Positions 1 through 7,143 of a stretch of DNA of 11,947 bases are shown here, in pieces. Position 1 is the stretch's first letter, and every line of letters starts with the position of its first letter. The notes beneath the pieces are model-generated. The model had not been told where the DNA came from and did not search any database. It saw nothing but the letters and a program-made list of their open reading frames with translations. Origin of the DNA: Chitinophaga pinensis (GTDB lineage: Bacteria > Bacteroidota > Bacteroidia > Flavobacteriales > Flavobacteriaceae); assembly GCA_943324925.2 (NCBI GenBank), contig CALPNL020000045.1, positions 1 through 11,947 of the forward strand. The letters run 5' to 3'. A program made the translations under genes and the position numbers.

Positions 1-1766
1 TAACGAGTATTGGTGAGGCTAAAGTAGAATATGGAAATCCTATTATCGAGGTTAAAATCGATAAAGAAGGAAAAAAATTACATATTATCGATCAGGGTAT
101 TGGAATGACTTCTGATGAAGTTGAAAAATACATCAACCAATTGGCCTTTTCTGGAGCAGAAGAGTTTTTGGATAAATATAAAGATTCTGCCAAAGATTCA
201 GGTATTATTGGACATTTTGGCCTTGGATTTTATTCTGCATTTATGGTAGCTTCCAAAGTGGAAATTATCACTAAATCTTATAAAGACGAGCCAGCGGCAC
301 ATTGGACCTGTGACGGAAGTCCGGAATTTACATTAGATCCAAGTGATAAAACCACTCGAGGAACTGAAATCATCTTACACATCGCTGAAGATTCTTTGGA
401 ATTTTTAGAAGATTTCAAAATCAATGAATTGTTGAATAAATACAACAAGTTTATGCCGATTCCAATTAAATTTGGAACGAAAACAGAAAAAATCGAGCAG
501 AAAAAAGGCGAATCTGTAGCTGAGGAAGACAAAGATAACCTATTTAAAGAAGTGGAAGTTGATAATATTATCAATAATACAAACCCTGCTTGGACCAAAC
601 AGCCAACAGAATTATCTGATGAAGATTACAACAGCTTCTATCGCGAGGTTTACCCAATGCAATTTGAGGAACCATTATTTCACATTCATTTAAATGTAGA
701 CTATCCATTCAATTTGACTGGAATTCTATACTTCCCTAAATTAGGCTCCGACTTACAAATTCAAAAAGACAAGATCCAATTGTATCAAAATCAGGTTTAT
801 GTAACTGATAATGTGGAGGGTATTGTTCCTGAATTTTTAACGATGTTAAAAGGGGTAATTGACTCTCCAGATATTCCATTAAATGTTTCTCGTTCTAGCC
901 TTCAAGCCGATGGCGCCGTCAAGAAAATTTCGAACTATATTACTAGAAAAGTAGCTGATAAATTGAAATCGTTATTTACAGAAAATAGAGAAGATTTCGA
1001 GAAAAAATGGAATGACATTAAAATCGTTTTGGAATATGGAATGCTTTCTGAAGATAAATTCTATGAAAAAGCAGGTGCTTTTACATTATATCCAACAGTT
1101 GATGATACCTATTTTACATTAGAAGAATTAAAAGAAAAATTAGCACCAAATCAAACTGATAAAGACGGGAAATTAGTTGTTTTATATGCATCAAATAAAG
1201 AAGCGCAACACAGCTATATTCAAATTGCAAAAAATAAAGGATACGAGGTTTTATTACTTGATTCCCCAATTATCTCGCATTTGATTCAAAAAATTGAAAG
1301 CGATAATAACACGATGACTTTTGTACGTGTGGATTCTGATCCAATTGATAAATTAATCAAGAAGGAAGAAACTTCGATTTCTAAGTTATCTGATGAGGAA
1401 AAAGAGAAGCTAAAAACAGTCTTAGAAGGATTTGTTCCAAAGCAAAAATATTCAGTTCAAATGGAGGCTTTAGATAGTAATGAAGCGCCATTTATTATCA
1501 CTCAACCAGAGTTTATGAGAAGAATGAAAGAAATGAGTCAAACTGGTGGTGGCGGAATGTTTGGAATGGGGAATATGCCTGAAATGTATAATTTGGTTGT
1601 CAATACCAATTCTGAATTGGCATCCAATATACTGAATTCTAGCGATACTGCAAATCAAGAAAACTTGGTAAAACAGGCGTTAGATCTAGCAAAACTATCT
1701 CAAAACTTATTAAAAGGGGAAGAACTTACGGCTTTCGTAAAACGTAGTTTTGAATTGATTAAATAA
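1..1766 (+). CDS. htpG: Chaperone protein HtpG (Hsp90 family), 5' end missing
   Basis: Cytosolic ATP-dependent Hsp90-type chaperone that remodels client proteins as a dimer. The reading frame is open from base 3 to the stop at 1764-1766 and gives 587 residues, so the start lies outside the window; family length of roughly 620-630 suggests about 40 residues are missing, including the helix with the catalytic Glu. Visible in order: the nucleotide-binding motif DQGIGMT (visible residues 30-36, equivalent to DNGVGM), the lid and glycine motif GHFGLGFYSAF (from about 70), RGTEIILH (from about 119) closing the GHKL ATPase domain, then the middle domain with the conserved NVSRSSLQ stretch, then the dimerisation domain. 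The last of these carries a Gly/Met-rich loop (GGGGMFGMGNM, bases 1545-1577), which I believe is usual for Bacteroidetes HtpG. The Met at base 105 is internal. The gene converges on the M28 peptidase gene. Identity is certain. Confidence 0.97.
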   Translation, partial: TSIGEAKVEYGNPIIEVKIDKEGKKLHIIDQGIGMTSDEVEKYINQLAFSGAEEFLDKYKDSAKDSGIIGHFGLGFYSAFMVASKVEIITKSYKDEPAAHWTCDGSPEFTLDPSDKTTRGTEIILHIAEDSLEFLEDFKINELLNKYNKFMPIPIKFGTKTEKIEQKKGESVAEEDKDNLFKEVEVDNIINNTNPAWTKQPTELSDEDYNSFYREVYPMQFEEPLFHIHLNVDYPFNLTGILYFPKLGSDLQIQKDKIQLYQNQVYVTDNVEGIVPEFLTMLKGVIDSPDIPLNVSRSSLQADGAVKKISNYITRKVADKLKSLFTENREDFEKKWNDIKIVLEYGMLSEDKFYEKAGAFTLYPTVDDTYFTLEELKEKLAPNQTDKDGKLVVLYASNKEAQHSYIQIAKNKGYEVLLLDSPIISHLIQKIESDNNTMTFVRVDSDPIDKLIKKEETSISKLSDEEKEKLKTVLEGFVPKQKYSVQMEALDSNEAPFIITQPEFMRRMKEMSQTGGGGMFGMGNMPEMYNLVVNTNSELASNILNSSDTANQENLVKQALDLAKLSQNLLKGEELTAFVKRSFELIK

Positions 1767-1780
1767 GCCATTTTAAATCA

Positions 1781-1811
1781 AAAAAAGACCTGTAAATTAC
1801 AGGTCTTTTTT
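1781..1811. terminator. Bidirectional intrinsic terminator between htpG and the M28 peptidase gene
   Basis: A perfect inverted repeat has arms AAAAAAGACCTGTA and TACAGGTCTTTTTT around a 3-nt loop. An A-tract leads in and a T-tract trails on either strand, so the hairpin can end transcription from both sides. It lies in the 48-bp gap between two convergent stop codons (1766 and 1815). Confidence 0.93.
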
Positions 1812-1814
1812 GTT

Positions 1815-3185
1815 TTATTGCAATCCGTTTTGATCAATAAGGTACATTAAAGCAGCCATTGTAGCGGCTCCTAATTCTAATTCTCTCTTATTTACTCCGT
1901 CAAATTTATCGTTTGCAGCATGATGGTAATCAAAATAACGTTGAGAATCAGGATGCAATCCTGCCTTAATTATTTTAGCTGAGGTAATAGGTTCTATGTC
2001 GGCACCAGAATGTCCTTTAGTGAAACTATGAATTAAGTAGGGTTCAAAAAGACCTTTCCATGTTTGAATTTTAGTCAAATTTGCCTGATCGGTGTCAAAT
2101 GAAAATCCTCTAGGCGTAAATCCTCCAGAATCACTTTCTAATGCGAAAATATGGTTTTCATTATTGGCTTTTGAGAGTTCTTCGTATTTTTTACCTCCAC
2201 GACCTCCGTTTTCTTCATTCATAAATAAAACCGCGCGGATCGTATTTTTAGGCTTGTAACCTATGTTCTTAAAAATATTTAAAACCTCCATACTTTGCAC
2301 TACTCCTGCCCCATCATCCTGAGAACCATCGGCTAAATCCCAAGAATCTAAATGACCTCCAACAACCATAATTCTATCAGGGTACACACTTCCTTTGATT
2401 TCGCCTATAACATTATAGGATAAAACATCCTCGAATTGCTCACAAGATTGCTTCAAATAGAATTTCAAATTAGGATTTGCTTTAAGCGATTTACTTAATA
2501 ATTCCGCCGCGTTAGTACTTATTGCAGCTGCAGGTATGTATTGGTCTTTTGGAAGATCACCATAACTTTGCGCTCCAGTGTGAGGAAAATCATCCAATCT
2601 CATATTCATGGAGCGAACGATAGTGGCAACAGCACCAAACTTTGAAGCTTCTTTTGCGCCGCCAAATCTTTGATCAACACAACCCCCATAAGAAGTAAAT
2701 GTTTCTATATTATCTGGCTGCATCGGACGATTGAAAAATACGATTTTACCTTTAATTTTATCTTCGCCTAATTCAGCTATTTCTTTGATGGAATGCACTT
2801 CAATAACGGCAGCAGTAAGTCCATTTTTAGGGGTTGCCACCGAACCTCCTAAAGCACAAACAGGAATAGAAATTTTGGATTTGTTATCTAGGATATAAGC
2901 GACTTCCTTTTCGCCTCGAACCCACTTTGGAACCATTACCTCTTGAAGATAAACTCGGTCTAAACCCAGCGTCTCTAGTTGTGCTTTGGTATATTCGACG
3001 CCTTTTTGAGCTCCTAATGAACCCGATAAACGAGCCCCAACTTTATTTGACAAATCGTCTAGCCATGAATAACATTTGGAATTGGTTAAAGCTACTTTGT
3101 AGATTTCTTTGAACTTAATTTCATCGGTATTTTGCGCAAAGGAAACTATCGAAAAAAGCAAAAAGAAGTGACGTATATTTTTCAT
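1815..3185 (-). CDS. Secreted M28-family zinc metallopeptidase with PA domain (carboxypeptidase Q-like)
   Basis: A 456-residue exported exopeptidase related to plasma glutamate carboxypeptidase/carboxypeptidase Q, expected to release amino acids from peptides in the periplasm or outside. Residues 1-17 form a short signal peptide (hydrophobic FFLLFSIVSFA, likely cut before Gln18). A PA-type insert spans about 120-240. The catalytic M28 domain follows with all metal and catalytic residues visible: H278 and D280 in GGHLDSWD, bridging D290 in DDGAG, general base and ligand E324/E325 in NEENGG, D352 in ESDSGG, and H422 in YHHAAND. There is no lipobox and no type IX secretion C-terminal domain; the protein ends just after the last helix (MAALMYLIDQNGLQ). 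The ATG at 3183-3185 directly precedes the signal peptide and has no Shine-Dalgarno, as usual in the phylum. It is downstream of the receptor gene by 95 bp and probably has its own promoter. Substrate is unknown; the family call is secure. Confidence 0.93.
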   Translation of the reverse strand: MKNIRHFFLLFSIVSFAQNTDEIKFKEIYKVALTNSKCYSWLDDLSNKVGARLSGSLGAQKGVEYTKAQLETLGLDRVYLQEVMVPKWVRGEKEVAYILDNKSKISIPVCALGGSVATPKNGLTAAVIEVHSIKEIAELGEDKIKGKIVFFNRPMQPDNIETFTSYGGCVDQRFGGAKEASKFGAVATIVRSMNMRLDDFPHTGAQSYGDLPKDQYIPAAAISTNAAELLSKSLKANPNLKFYLKQSCEQFEDVLSYNVIGEIKGSVYPDRIMVVGGHLDSWDLADGSQDDGAGVVQSMEVLNIFKNIGYKPKNTIRAVLFMNEENGGRGGKKYEELSKANNENHIFALESDSGGFTPRGFSFDTDQANLTKIQTWKGLFEPYLIHSFTKGHSGADIEPITSAKIIKAGLHPDSQRYFDYHHAANDKFDGVNKRELELGAATMAALMYLIDQNGLQ

Positions 3186-3204
3186 AATCCTAAATTTTAT
3201 TTCG

Positions 3205-3240
3205 TAAAAATAGGATTTTAAAGTAATTAAACCAAAACTA
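3205..3240 (-). promoter_or_regulatory. Putative promoter of the M28 peptidase gene
   Basis: Reading the minus strand, TAGTTTTG (3240-3233) matches the Bacteroidetes -7 consensus TAnnTTTG, with a one-mismatch -33 element (CTG) 18 bp upstream. An alternative uses TTTG (3236-3233) as the -33 box and TATTTTTA (3212-3205) as the -7 box, 20 bp apart. Both lie in the 95-bp gap before the gene. The same TAGTTTTGG string occurs upstream of the sugar transporter. Which box is used cannot be decided from sequence. Confidence 0.45.
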
Positions 3241-3280
3241 AACTTCCAATTGCTTTAACAGTAACTGGTCTATGACAAAA

Positions 3281-5383
3281 TTAATTCCCAATAATTCCCG
3301 TTTCCTCTTTTTTATCGTTGTTTAACAAGATAGGCGTTTCTTTAGCCAATTTATTTTTCGTTGGAATCTTATAATTTATGCTAAATCCAAACCGACGCGT
3401 ATCCAATTTATTGTTAGACAATAATGGGGTGTTGAAAGCCATGAACTCAGATTGGTTGGTATTAAAAACATCATCCAAATTAATAGAAACAGACAATTGA
3501 TCATTTAAAAACTTCTTAGAAAATGACAAATCGAGCGTGTTATTGAACGGTTTATTTGCAATGAAATAGTAGTAATTTCCTTTGGCAGTGATGTAACTGA
3601 AATTGGCAACAAACTTAATTTTACTTGGCAATACCATTTGTGAAATTAAATTATAAACCCAAAAACCTTTAGTTTCTATAGTTGGCAATTGATGCAATTG
3701 GTAACCCGCATACACAAAAAGAAAGTTCATTTCATCAGGATTGACATTCATTTTCAAGGTTTCAGTTAGGCCTTTTGTAAACAACATGTATGGAATTGGT
3801 AAACCAATATTAAAATTATGAACTTTTACTTCTGGGGCGTTCTCATTGGTGTTAACCACATTATTTGAATTCAAACTCAACCTTTGTATCACTTGATTTT
3901 TAGCTGAACTCAATGAATATCCAATAAATGCGTAATCATATGCACTTAGTTTCACTTCATAATTATCATATATAGTAGGTTGCAAATTTGGATTTCCAAT
4001 AGTTGTTACGTTTTGATTTTGATATGTCGTATTGTTAGGATTTAAAGCAGACGTGCTTGGCAAAGTAATTTTCTTATTGTAATTTAAGTTAAAGAAAATC
4101 GACTTGTCAAAATTATATTGTGCGCTAGCATTTGGAAAGAAACGAAACTGTTTGAAAGGAGTTAAATCATTGGTGTCGGTTTTTCCAGTAATGTTATAAT
4201 CTTCTGCTCTACCACCTAAAATAAAACTCAAACTACTGAACTTAGTTTGGAATTCGAAATAACCTGCAGTAGTTTTTCTTTGGTAATCTAAGTTAATGAC
4301 ATTTCTATTTTGTGTTTGAAAACTCAACACTTCATACAAACTACCAAAACTCAATTTACCCTCGTCAGAAAAAGCAATAGGTTGCGAATAGTCAAACTTC
4401 AAGTTAGACAACTTTTGATCAGAGGAGTTCTCTAAATTAAAAGTAGAACCTGTTGTATTAAAAATAAAACTATTTTGATTTCGGTTGAAATTATATCTAA
4501 AATCTAATTTTTTGGTTTTGTCTGTAAATCTTTTCTGATAGGTCGCGACCGCATCTTGTCTCCACCCTTTAGAATCGGATTGGTCTTGGGAAGAAAAACC
4601 AGGACCGTTAGTTAAAGTTGCATTCCCATTATTATTATGATTTAGATCATAGTTTAGCAACAATCGGTCTTTTTTAAAATCAAATGTCAACGCCGATTTT
4701 AAAAAATTACTTCTACCTGTTCTGTCAGTTGCCGTAGAAGTAATTACGGTTTGGCCTCCGTTTTCTTCTTTATATAATGTCGCCCAAACTGCATTTTCTC
4801 TGTAGTTTTGGCCCATATTTAGTTGCCACCCGAAGTATTTGTTTTTAGCATTCAATAAAACACTGTTGTTAACTCTCCATCTTAAATGGTCATAGTTAGT
4901 CACGTTAACACTATTGGTATAGGTTGCACTCAAAAAATTCTTTGCGTTTTTATTGGTAATAATATTTAAAATGGCGCCACCGGAAGTTGCCGGAAATTCA
5001 GCGCCTGGTTGTGTAATAATTTCAATTTTTTCAATTGCATTAGCTGGCATTCCTTCCAAAAACCCATTCAATTCATTTGAAGAAATATTTAAAGGTCTAC
5101 CGTCCATAAATACATCCAGTTGCTTCCCTTGATACATCATCCCAGCAATATCTGAAGCAATTAATCCAGGGAGTTTTTTCAACCCTTCTAGAACCGAACC
5201 GGAATTTAAACTAGGCTGATTAGCAAAATCAAAAATGGTACGATCCGCTCTTTGCTCAATTGCTTTTTTACTTTTAATAATGGTAACTTCTTTGAGTTCT
5301 TCGACTTTCTTGTTAGTTTCTTGAGCAGAAGTAGAAAGTAGGGCGCCTAATAAAAAGGCTTGTAAAAAATAAATTTTTTTCAT
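3281..5383 (-). CDS. TonB-dependent receptor-like outer-membrane beta-barrel protein (plug + OMP_b-brl_3 type barrel)
   Basis: A 700-residue outer-membrane protein. Residues 1-20 are a signal peptide (hydrophobic LQAFLLGALLSTSA, cut before Gln21). A TonB-box-like stretch LKEVTII (30-36) follows at once, then a plug domain (about 45-145) with LEGLKKLPGL, VFMDGRPLN and PGAEFPATSGGAILNIITNK. The remainder is alternating amphipathic strands of a large barrel, ending near residue 673 (RRFGFSINYKI). Two points stand out: there is no CarboxypepD_reg-like domain between signal peptide and plug, which many members of this family have, and a polar tail of about 27 residues follows the apparent last strand. 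No SusD partner is encoded next to it, so it is not a SusCD pair. The gene lies downstream of a sugar permease but is separated by a terminator. Ligand unknown; active TonB-coupled transport is inferred. Family call confident. Confidence 0.9.
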   Translation of the reverse strand: MKKIYFLQAFLLGALLSTSAQETNKKVEELKEVTIIKSKKAIEQRADRTIFDFANQPSLNSGSVLEGLKKLPGLIASDIAGMMYQGKQLDVFMDGRPLNISSNELNGFLEGMPANAIEKIEIITQPGAEFPATSGGAILNIITNKNAKNFLSATYTNSVNVTNYDHLRWRVNNSVLLNAKNKYFGWQLNMGQNYRENAVWATLYKEENGGQTVITSTATDRTGRSNFLKSALTFDFKKDRLLLNYDLNHNNNGNATLTNGPGFSSQDQSDSKGWRQDAVATYQKRFTDKTKKLDFRYNFNRNQNSFIFNTTGSTFNLENSSDQKLSNLKFDYSQPIAFSDEGKLSFGSLYEVLSFQTQNRNVINLDYQRKTTAGYFEFQTKFSSLSFILGGRAEDYNITGKTDTNDLTPFKQFRFFPNASAQYNFDKSIFFNLNYNKKITLPSTSALNPNNTTYQNQNVTTIGNPNLQPTIYDNYEVKLSAYDYAFIGYSLSSAKNQVIQRLSLNSNNVVNTNENAPEVKVHNFNIGLPIPYMLFTKGLTETLKMNVNPDEMNFLFVYAGYQLHQLPTIETKGFWVYNLISQMVLPSKIKFVANFSYITAKGNYYYFIANKPFNNTLDLSFSKKFLNDQLSVSINLDDVFNTNQSEFMAFNTPLLSNNKLDTRRFGFSINYKIPTKNKLAKETPILLNNDKKEETGIIGN

Positions 5384-5391
5384 TGTTTAAT

Positions 5392-5412
5392 TTCGTTTTA
5401 TTGCAAAACGAA
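5392..5412. promoter_or_regulatory. Inverted repeat in the leader of the receptor gene (possible operator or mRNA hairpin)
   Basis: Perfect 8-bp arms TTCGTTTT and AAAACGAA flank a 5-nt spacer (ATTGC), ending 8 bp before the start codon at 5383. On the minus strand the distal arm overlaps TCGTTTTG (5411-5404), a one-mismatch -7 element; I find no good -33 box at the expected distance. It could be a repressor site over the promoter or a small 5' UTR hairpin near the start codon. Its function is inferred. Confidence 0.4.
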
Positions 5413-5462
5413 TAAAAATTGTTTTTGTTACGATAATATTTCTTCAAATTATTATCAAATAA

Positions 5463-5492
5463 AAAAGGATTTGCAAAAATACAAATCCTTTT
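5463..5492 (-). terminator. Intrinsic terminator downstream of the sugar transporter gene
   Basis: Eleven-base-pair arms AAAAGGATTTG and CAAATCCTTTT surround an 8-nt loop. On the minus strand the stem runs into a T-rich tract, 22 bp past the transporter stop. It lies between transporter and receptor, so those two genes are unlikely to be one efficient transcript. Confidence 0.87.
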
Positions 5493-5514
5493 AATAAAAT
5501 AGTGTTAATTATTA

Positions 5515-6954
5515 TTAATGACCGCCTGAAACTGGTTTATCAAAATCAATGCCTTGGTTTTTCAATATTCCACTTACTTTCCATGCATAAAATGCCAAAT
5601 AAGCAAAACATAAAACCCCAATAATATAGCTGCTTTGTATACCAATACTTTCAGAAATAATACCTTGAATCCAGCTTACAATTCCACCACCCATAATCAT
5701 CATAATCAAGAAACTACTTCCTTGACTGGTATTTTTTCCTAATCCACTAATTGCTAATGTAAAGATACATGGCCATAAAGTACTACAGAATAAACCTACA
5801 CTTGTAAACGCGTAAACACTGGTCATTCCTGATGTTGTCATTCCAATTCCTAAAGCTACAATTCCCAAGATAGAAAATATAAGTAACATTCTAGCTGGAT
5901 TTCCTTTACTTAATATATCGGCAGCTATCAATACTAAAATGATTAAACCGTAAACGTAAAATGGCGTTAAGTCGTGTTTTGCAATGGCATTTACTAATAA
6001 AAATACTCCAAAAGCCAAATACGGTGCTAAGAATTTGAATACCTTTTGTAAGTTCATATCATTGGTAAAAGCACCAACTGCTCCTGTCCAACGACCAATC
6101 ATTAAACTCGCCCAATACAATGAAATATAGGGAGCAATATCTTGTGTCAAGAAACCTAATTTTGATTCCATGTAAGCTGGTAGATTACTTGCGGTAGAAA
6201 CTTCAACTCCTACATAAACGAAAATTGCGATCATCCCCATGATTAATTGAGGGTATTTTAAAGCGGAGCTTCGAGAAGAATTTACCTCATTTTCCACTTC
6301 AACTACGGCTTCTGGTTTATCTGGAATAGAAGAGAACTTCAATAAAATAGCAACTAGTAAAAATGCCAAACCTAAAACTAAGTATGGAATTTTTACACTC
6401 TCTATACTCATTTCAGTATCCGCTCCGGCAGCACTTGATCCAAAAATGGCAAAACTAACTACCAATGGTCCAATGGTGGTTCCAAAATTATTAATCCCCC
6501 CCGCCAATGTTAATCTTTGAGAACCAGTTGTAATTGGCCCCATGGCAATTGCTAGTGGATTTGCGACGGTTTGCTGAAGCGAAAATCCTAATGCCACAAT
6601 GAATAAACCAGACAACATTAATGTAAATGAACCCGTATTTGCAGCTGGATAAAACAATAAAGTCCCTAATGCAGATATTCCTAATCCTAGTGCAAGACCA
6701 TTTTTATATCCTATTTTGTTTACAATATCTTCTTTTATCAAAAGTGAAATTCCCATGTAGATAAGGGATCCTACAGTGTATGCAATATAAAATGCCAATG
6801 AAACTAACTGGCTTTGACCTTGAGTTAAATCAAAGGCTTTTTTAAACACTGGAATAAGGATGTCGTTACTGGCAGCAACAAAACCCCAAAAGAAAAAAAC
6901 GGTTACTAAGGGAATAAACTGTCCCCATTTGGTTTGAACATTTTGTGAATTCAT
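5515..6954 (-). CDS. Sugar MFS transporter, FHS family (FucP/GluP-like sugar:proton symporter)
   Basis: A 479-residue inner-membrane protein with about twelve hydrophobic segments and a charged central loop (about 208-234, rich in Glu). This is the usual size and topology for the fucose-galactose-glucose:H+ symporter branch of the major facilitator superfamily. Signature stretches are FFFWGFVAASNDILIP (20-35), where D31 corresponds to the essential Asp46 of E. coli FucP, and QQTVANPLAIAMGP followed by RLTLAGGINNFGTTIGP (127-163). FucP's second key acid, Glu135, appears as Gln128 here, closer to my recollection of glucose/galactose (GluP-type) members than of fucose permease. The exact sugar cannot be read from sequence; glucose, galactose, N-acetylglucosamine and others are possible. 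The gene has its own upstream promoter candidate and its own terminator. Start at 6954 fits the family N-terminus. Family call strong, substrate open. Confidence 0.92.
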   Translation of the reverse strand: MNSQNVQTKWGQFIPLVTVFFFWGFVAASNDILIPVFKKAFDLTQGQSQLVSLAFYIAYTVGSLIYMGISLLIKEDIVNKIGYKNGLALGLGISALGTLLFYPAANTGSFTLMLSGLFIVALGFSLQQTVANPLAIAMGPITTGSQRLTLAGGINNFGTTIGPLVVSFAIFGSSAAGADTEMSIESVKIPYLVLGLAFLLVAILLKFSSIPDKPEAVVEVENEVNSSRSSALKYPQLIMGMIAIFVYVGVEVSTASNLPAYMESKLGFLTQDIAPYISLYWASLMIGRWTGAVGAFTNDMNLQKVFKFLAPYLAFGVFLLVNAIAKHDLTPFYVYGLIILVLIAADILSKGNPARMLLIFSILGIVALGIGMTTSGMTSVYAFTSVGLFCSTLWPCIFTLAISGLGKNTSQGSSFLIMMIMGGGIVSWIQGIISESIGIQSSYIIGVLCFAYLAFYAWKVSGILKNQGIDFDKPVSGGH

Positions 6955-6976
6955 AAAGTTGGTTTAAAAGTTGGTT
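6955..6976 (-). repeat. Tandem direct repeat immediately before the transporter start codon
   Basis: The 10-mer AAAGTTGGTT (plus strand) occurs at 6955-6964 and again at 6967-6976, period 12. On the minus strand this puts two AACCAACTTT copies in the leader, the second touching the ATG. There is no Shine-Dalgarno. The repeat may be chance in AT-rich DNA or a leader element affecting translation. Confidence 0.5.
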
Positions 6977-7025
6977 AAATATATTGTAGTTAATTATTAA
7001 TGACAATTATAAATTTATTGAAAGC

Positions 7026-7033
7026 CAAAACTA
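7026..7033 (-). promoter_or_regulatory. Candidate -7 element for the sugar transporter gene
   Basis: TAGTTTTG on the minus strand is an exact match to TAnnTTTG and would give a leader of roughly 65 nt. No convincing TTG lies 17-23 bp upstream (only ATG at 23 bp), so the promoter may be weak or need an activator. Confidence 0.4.
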
Positions 7034-7104
7034 AATACTAATATTCGCTAAATATACATTTATAAAAAAAGATTATAAAATAATTATCTGATAAATTTAT
7101 TAAC

Positions 7105-7116
7105 GAAATCGATTTC
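7105..7116. promoter_or_regulatory. 12-bp perfect palindrome, possible operator upstream of the sugar transporter
   Basis: GAAATCGATTTC is a perfect palindrome with a central CG, a form common in operators of LacI-type sugar regulators. It sits about 150 bp upstream of the transporter start, between that gene and the reductase stop at 7144, and about 72 bp upstream of the candidate -7 box. It has no usable loop and no T-tract, so it is not a terminator. The regulator and role are inferred. Confidence 0.3.
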
Positions 7117-7143
7117 TGAATTTTTGAGGTAATTAAATCTAAC

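Noticed and set aside
105..107. ATG as the start codon of htpG
   Set aside because: Upstream in-frame sequence from base 3 continues the conserved Hsp90 N-terminal domain (GEAKVEYG to LHIIDQGIG), so this Met lies within the nucleotide-binding motif and the gene is cut by the window edge.
278..598. 106-codon antisense open frame inside htpG
   Set aside because: It lies opposite a certain, conserved coding region, resembles no family, and has no promoter.
1545..1577. Gly/Met-rich run in HtpG as an insertion or repeat expansion
   Set aside because: It keeps frame, sits in a variable loop of the C-terminal domain, and similar loops are, to my knowledge, usual in Bacteroidetes HtpG.
5474..5481. 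TATTTTTG on the minus strand as a -7 box for the receptor gene
   Set aside because: It matches TAnnTTTG but overlaps the loop and stem of the transporter terminator and has no -33 element upstream.
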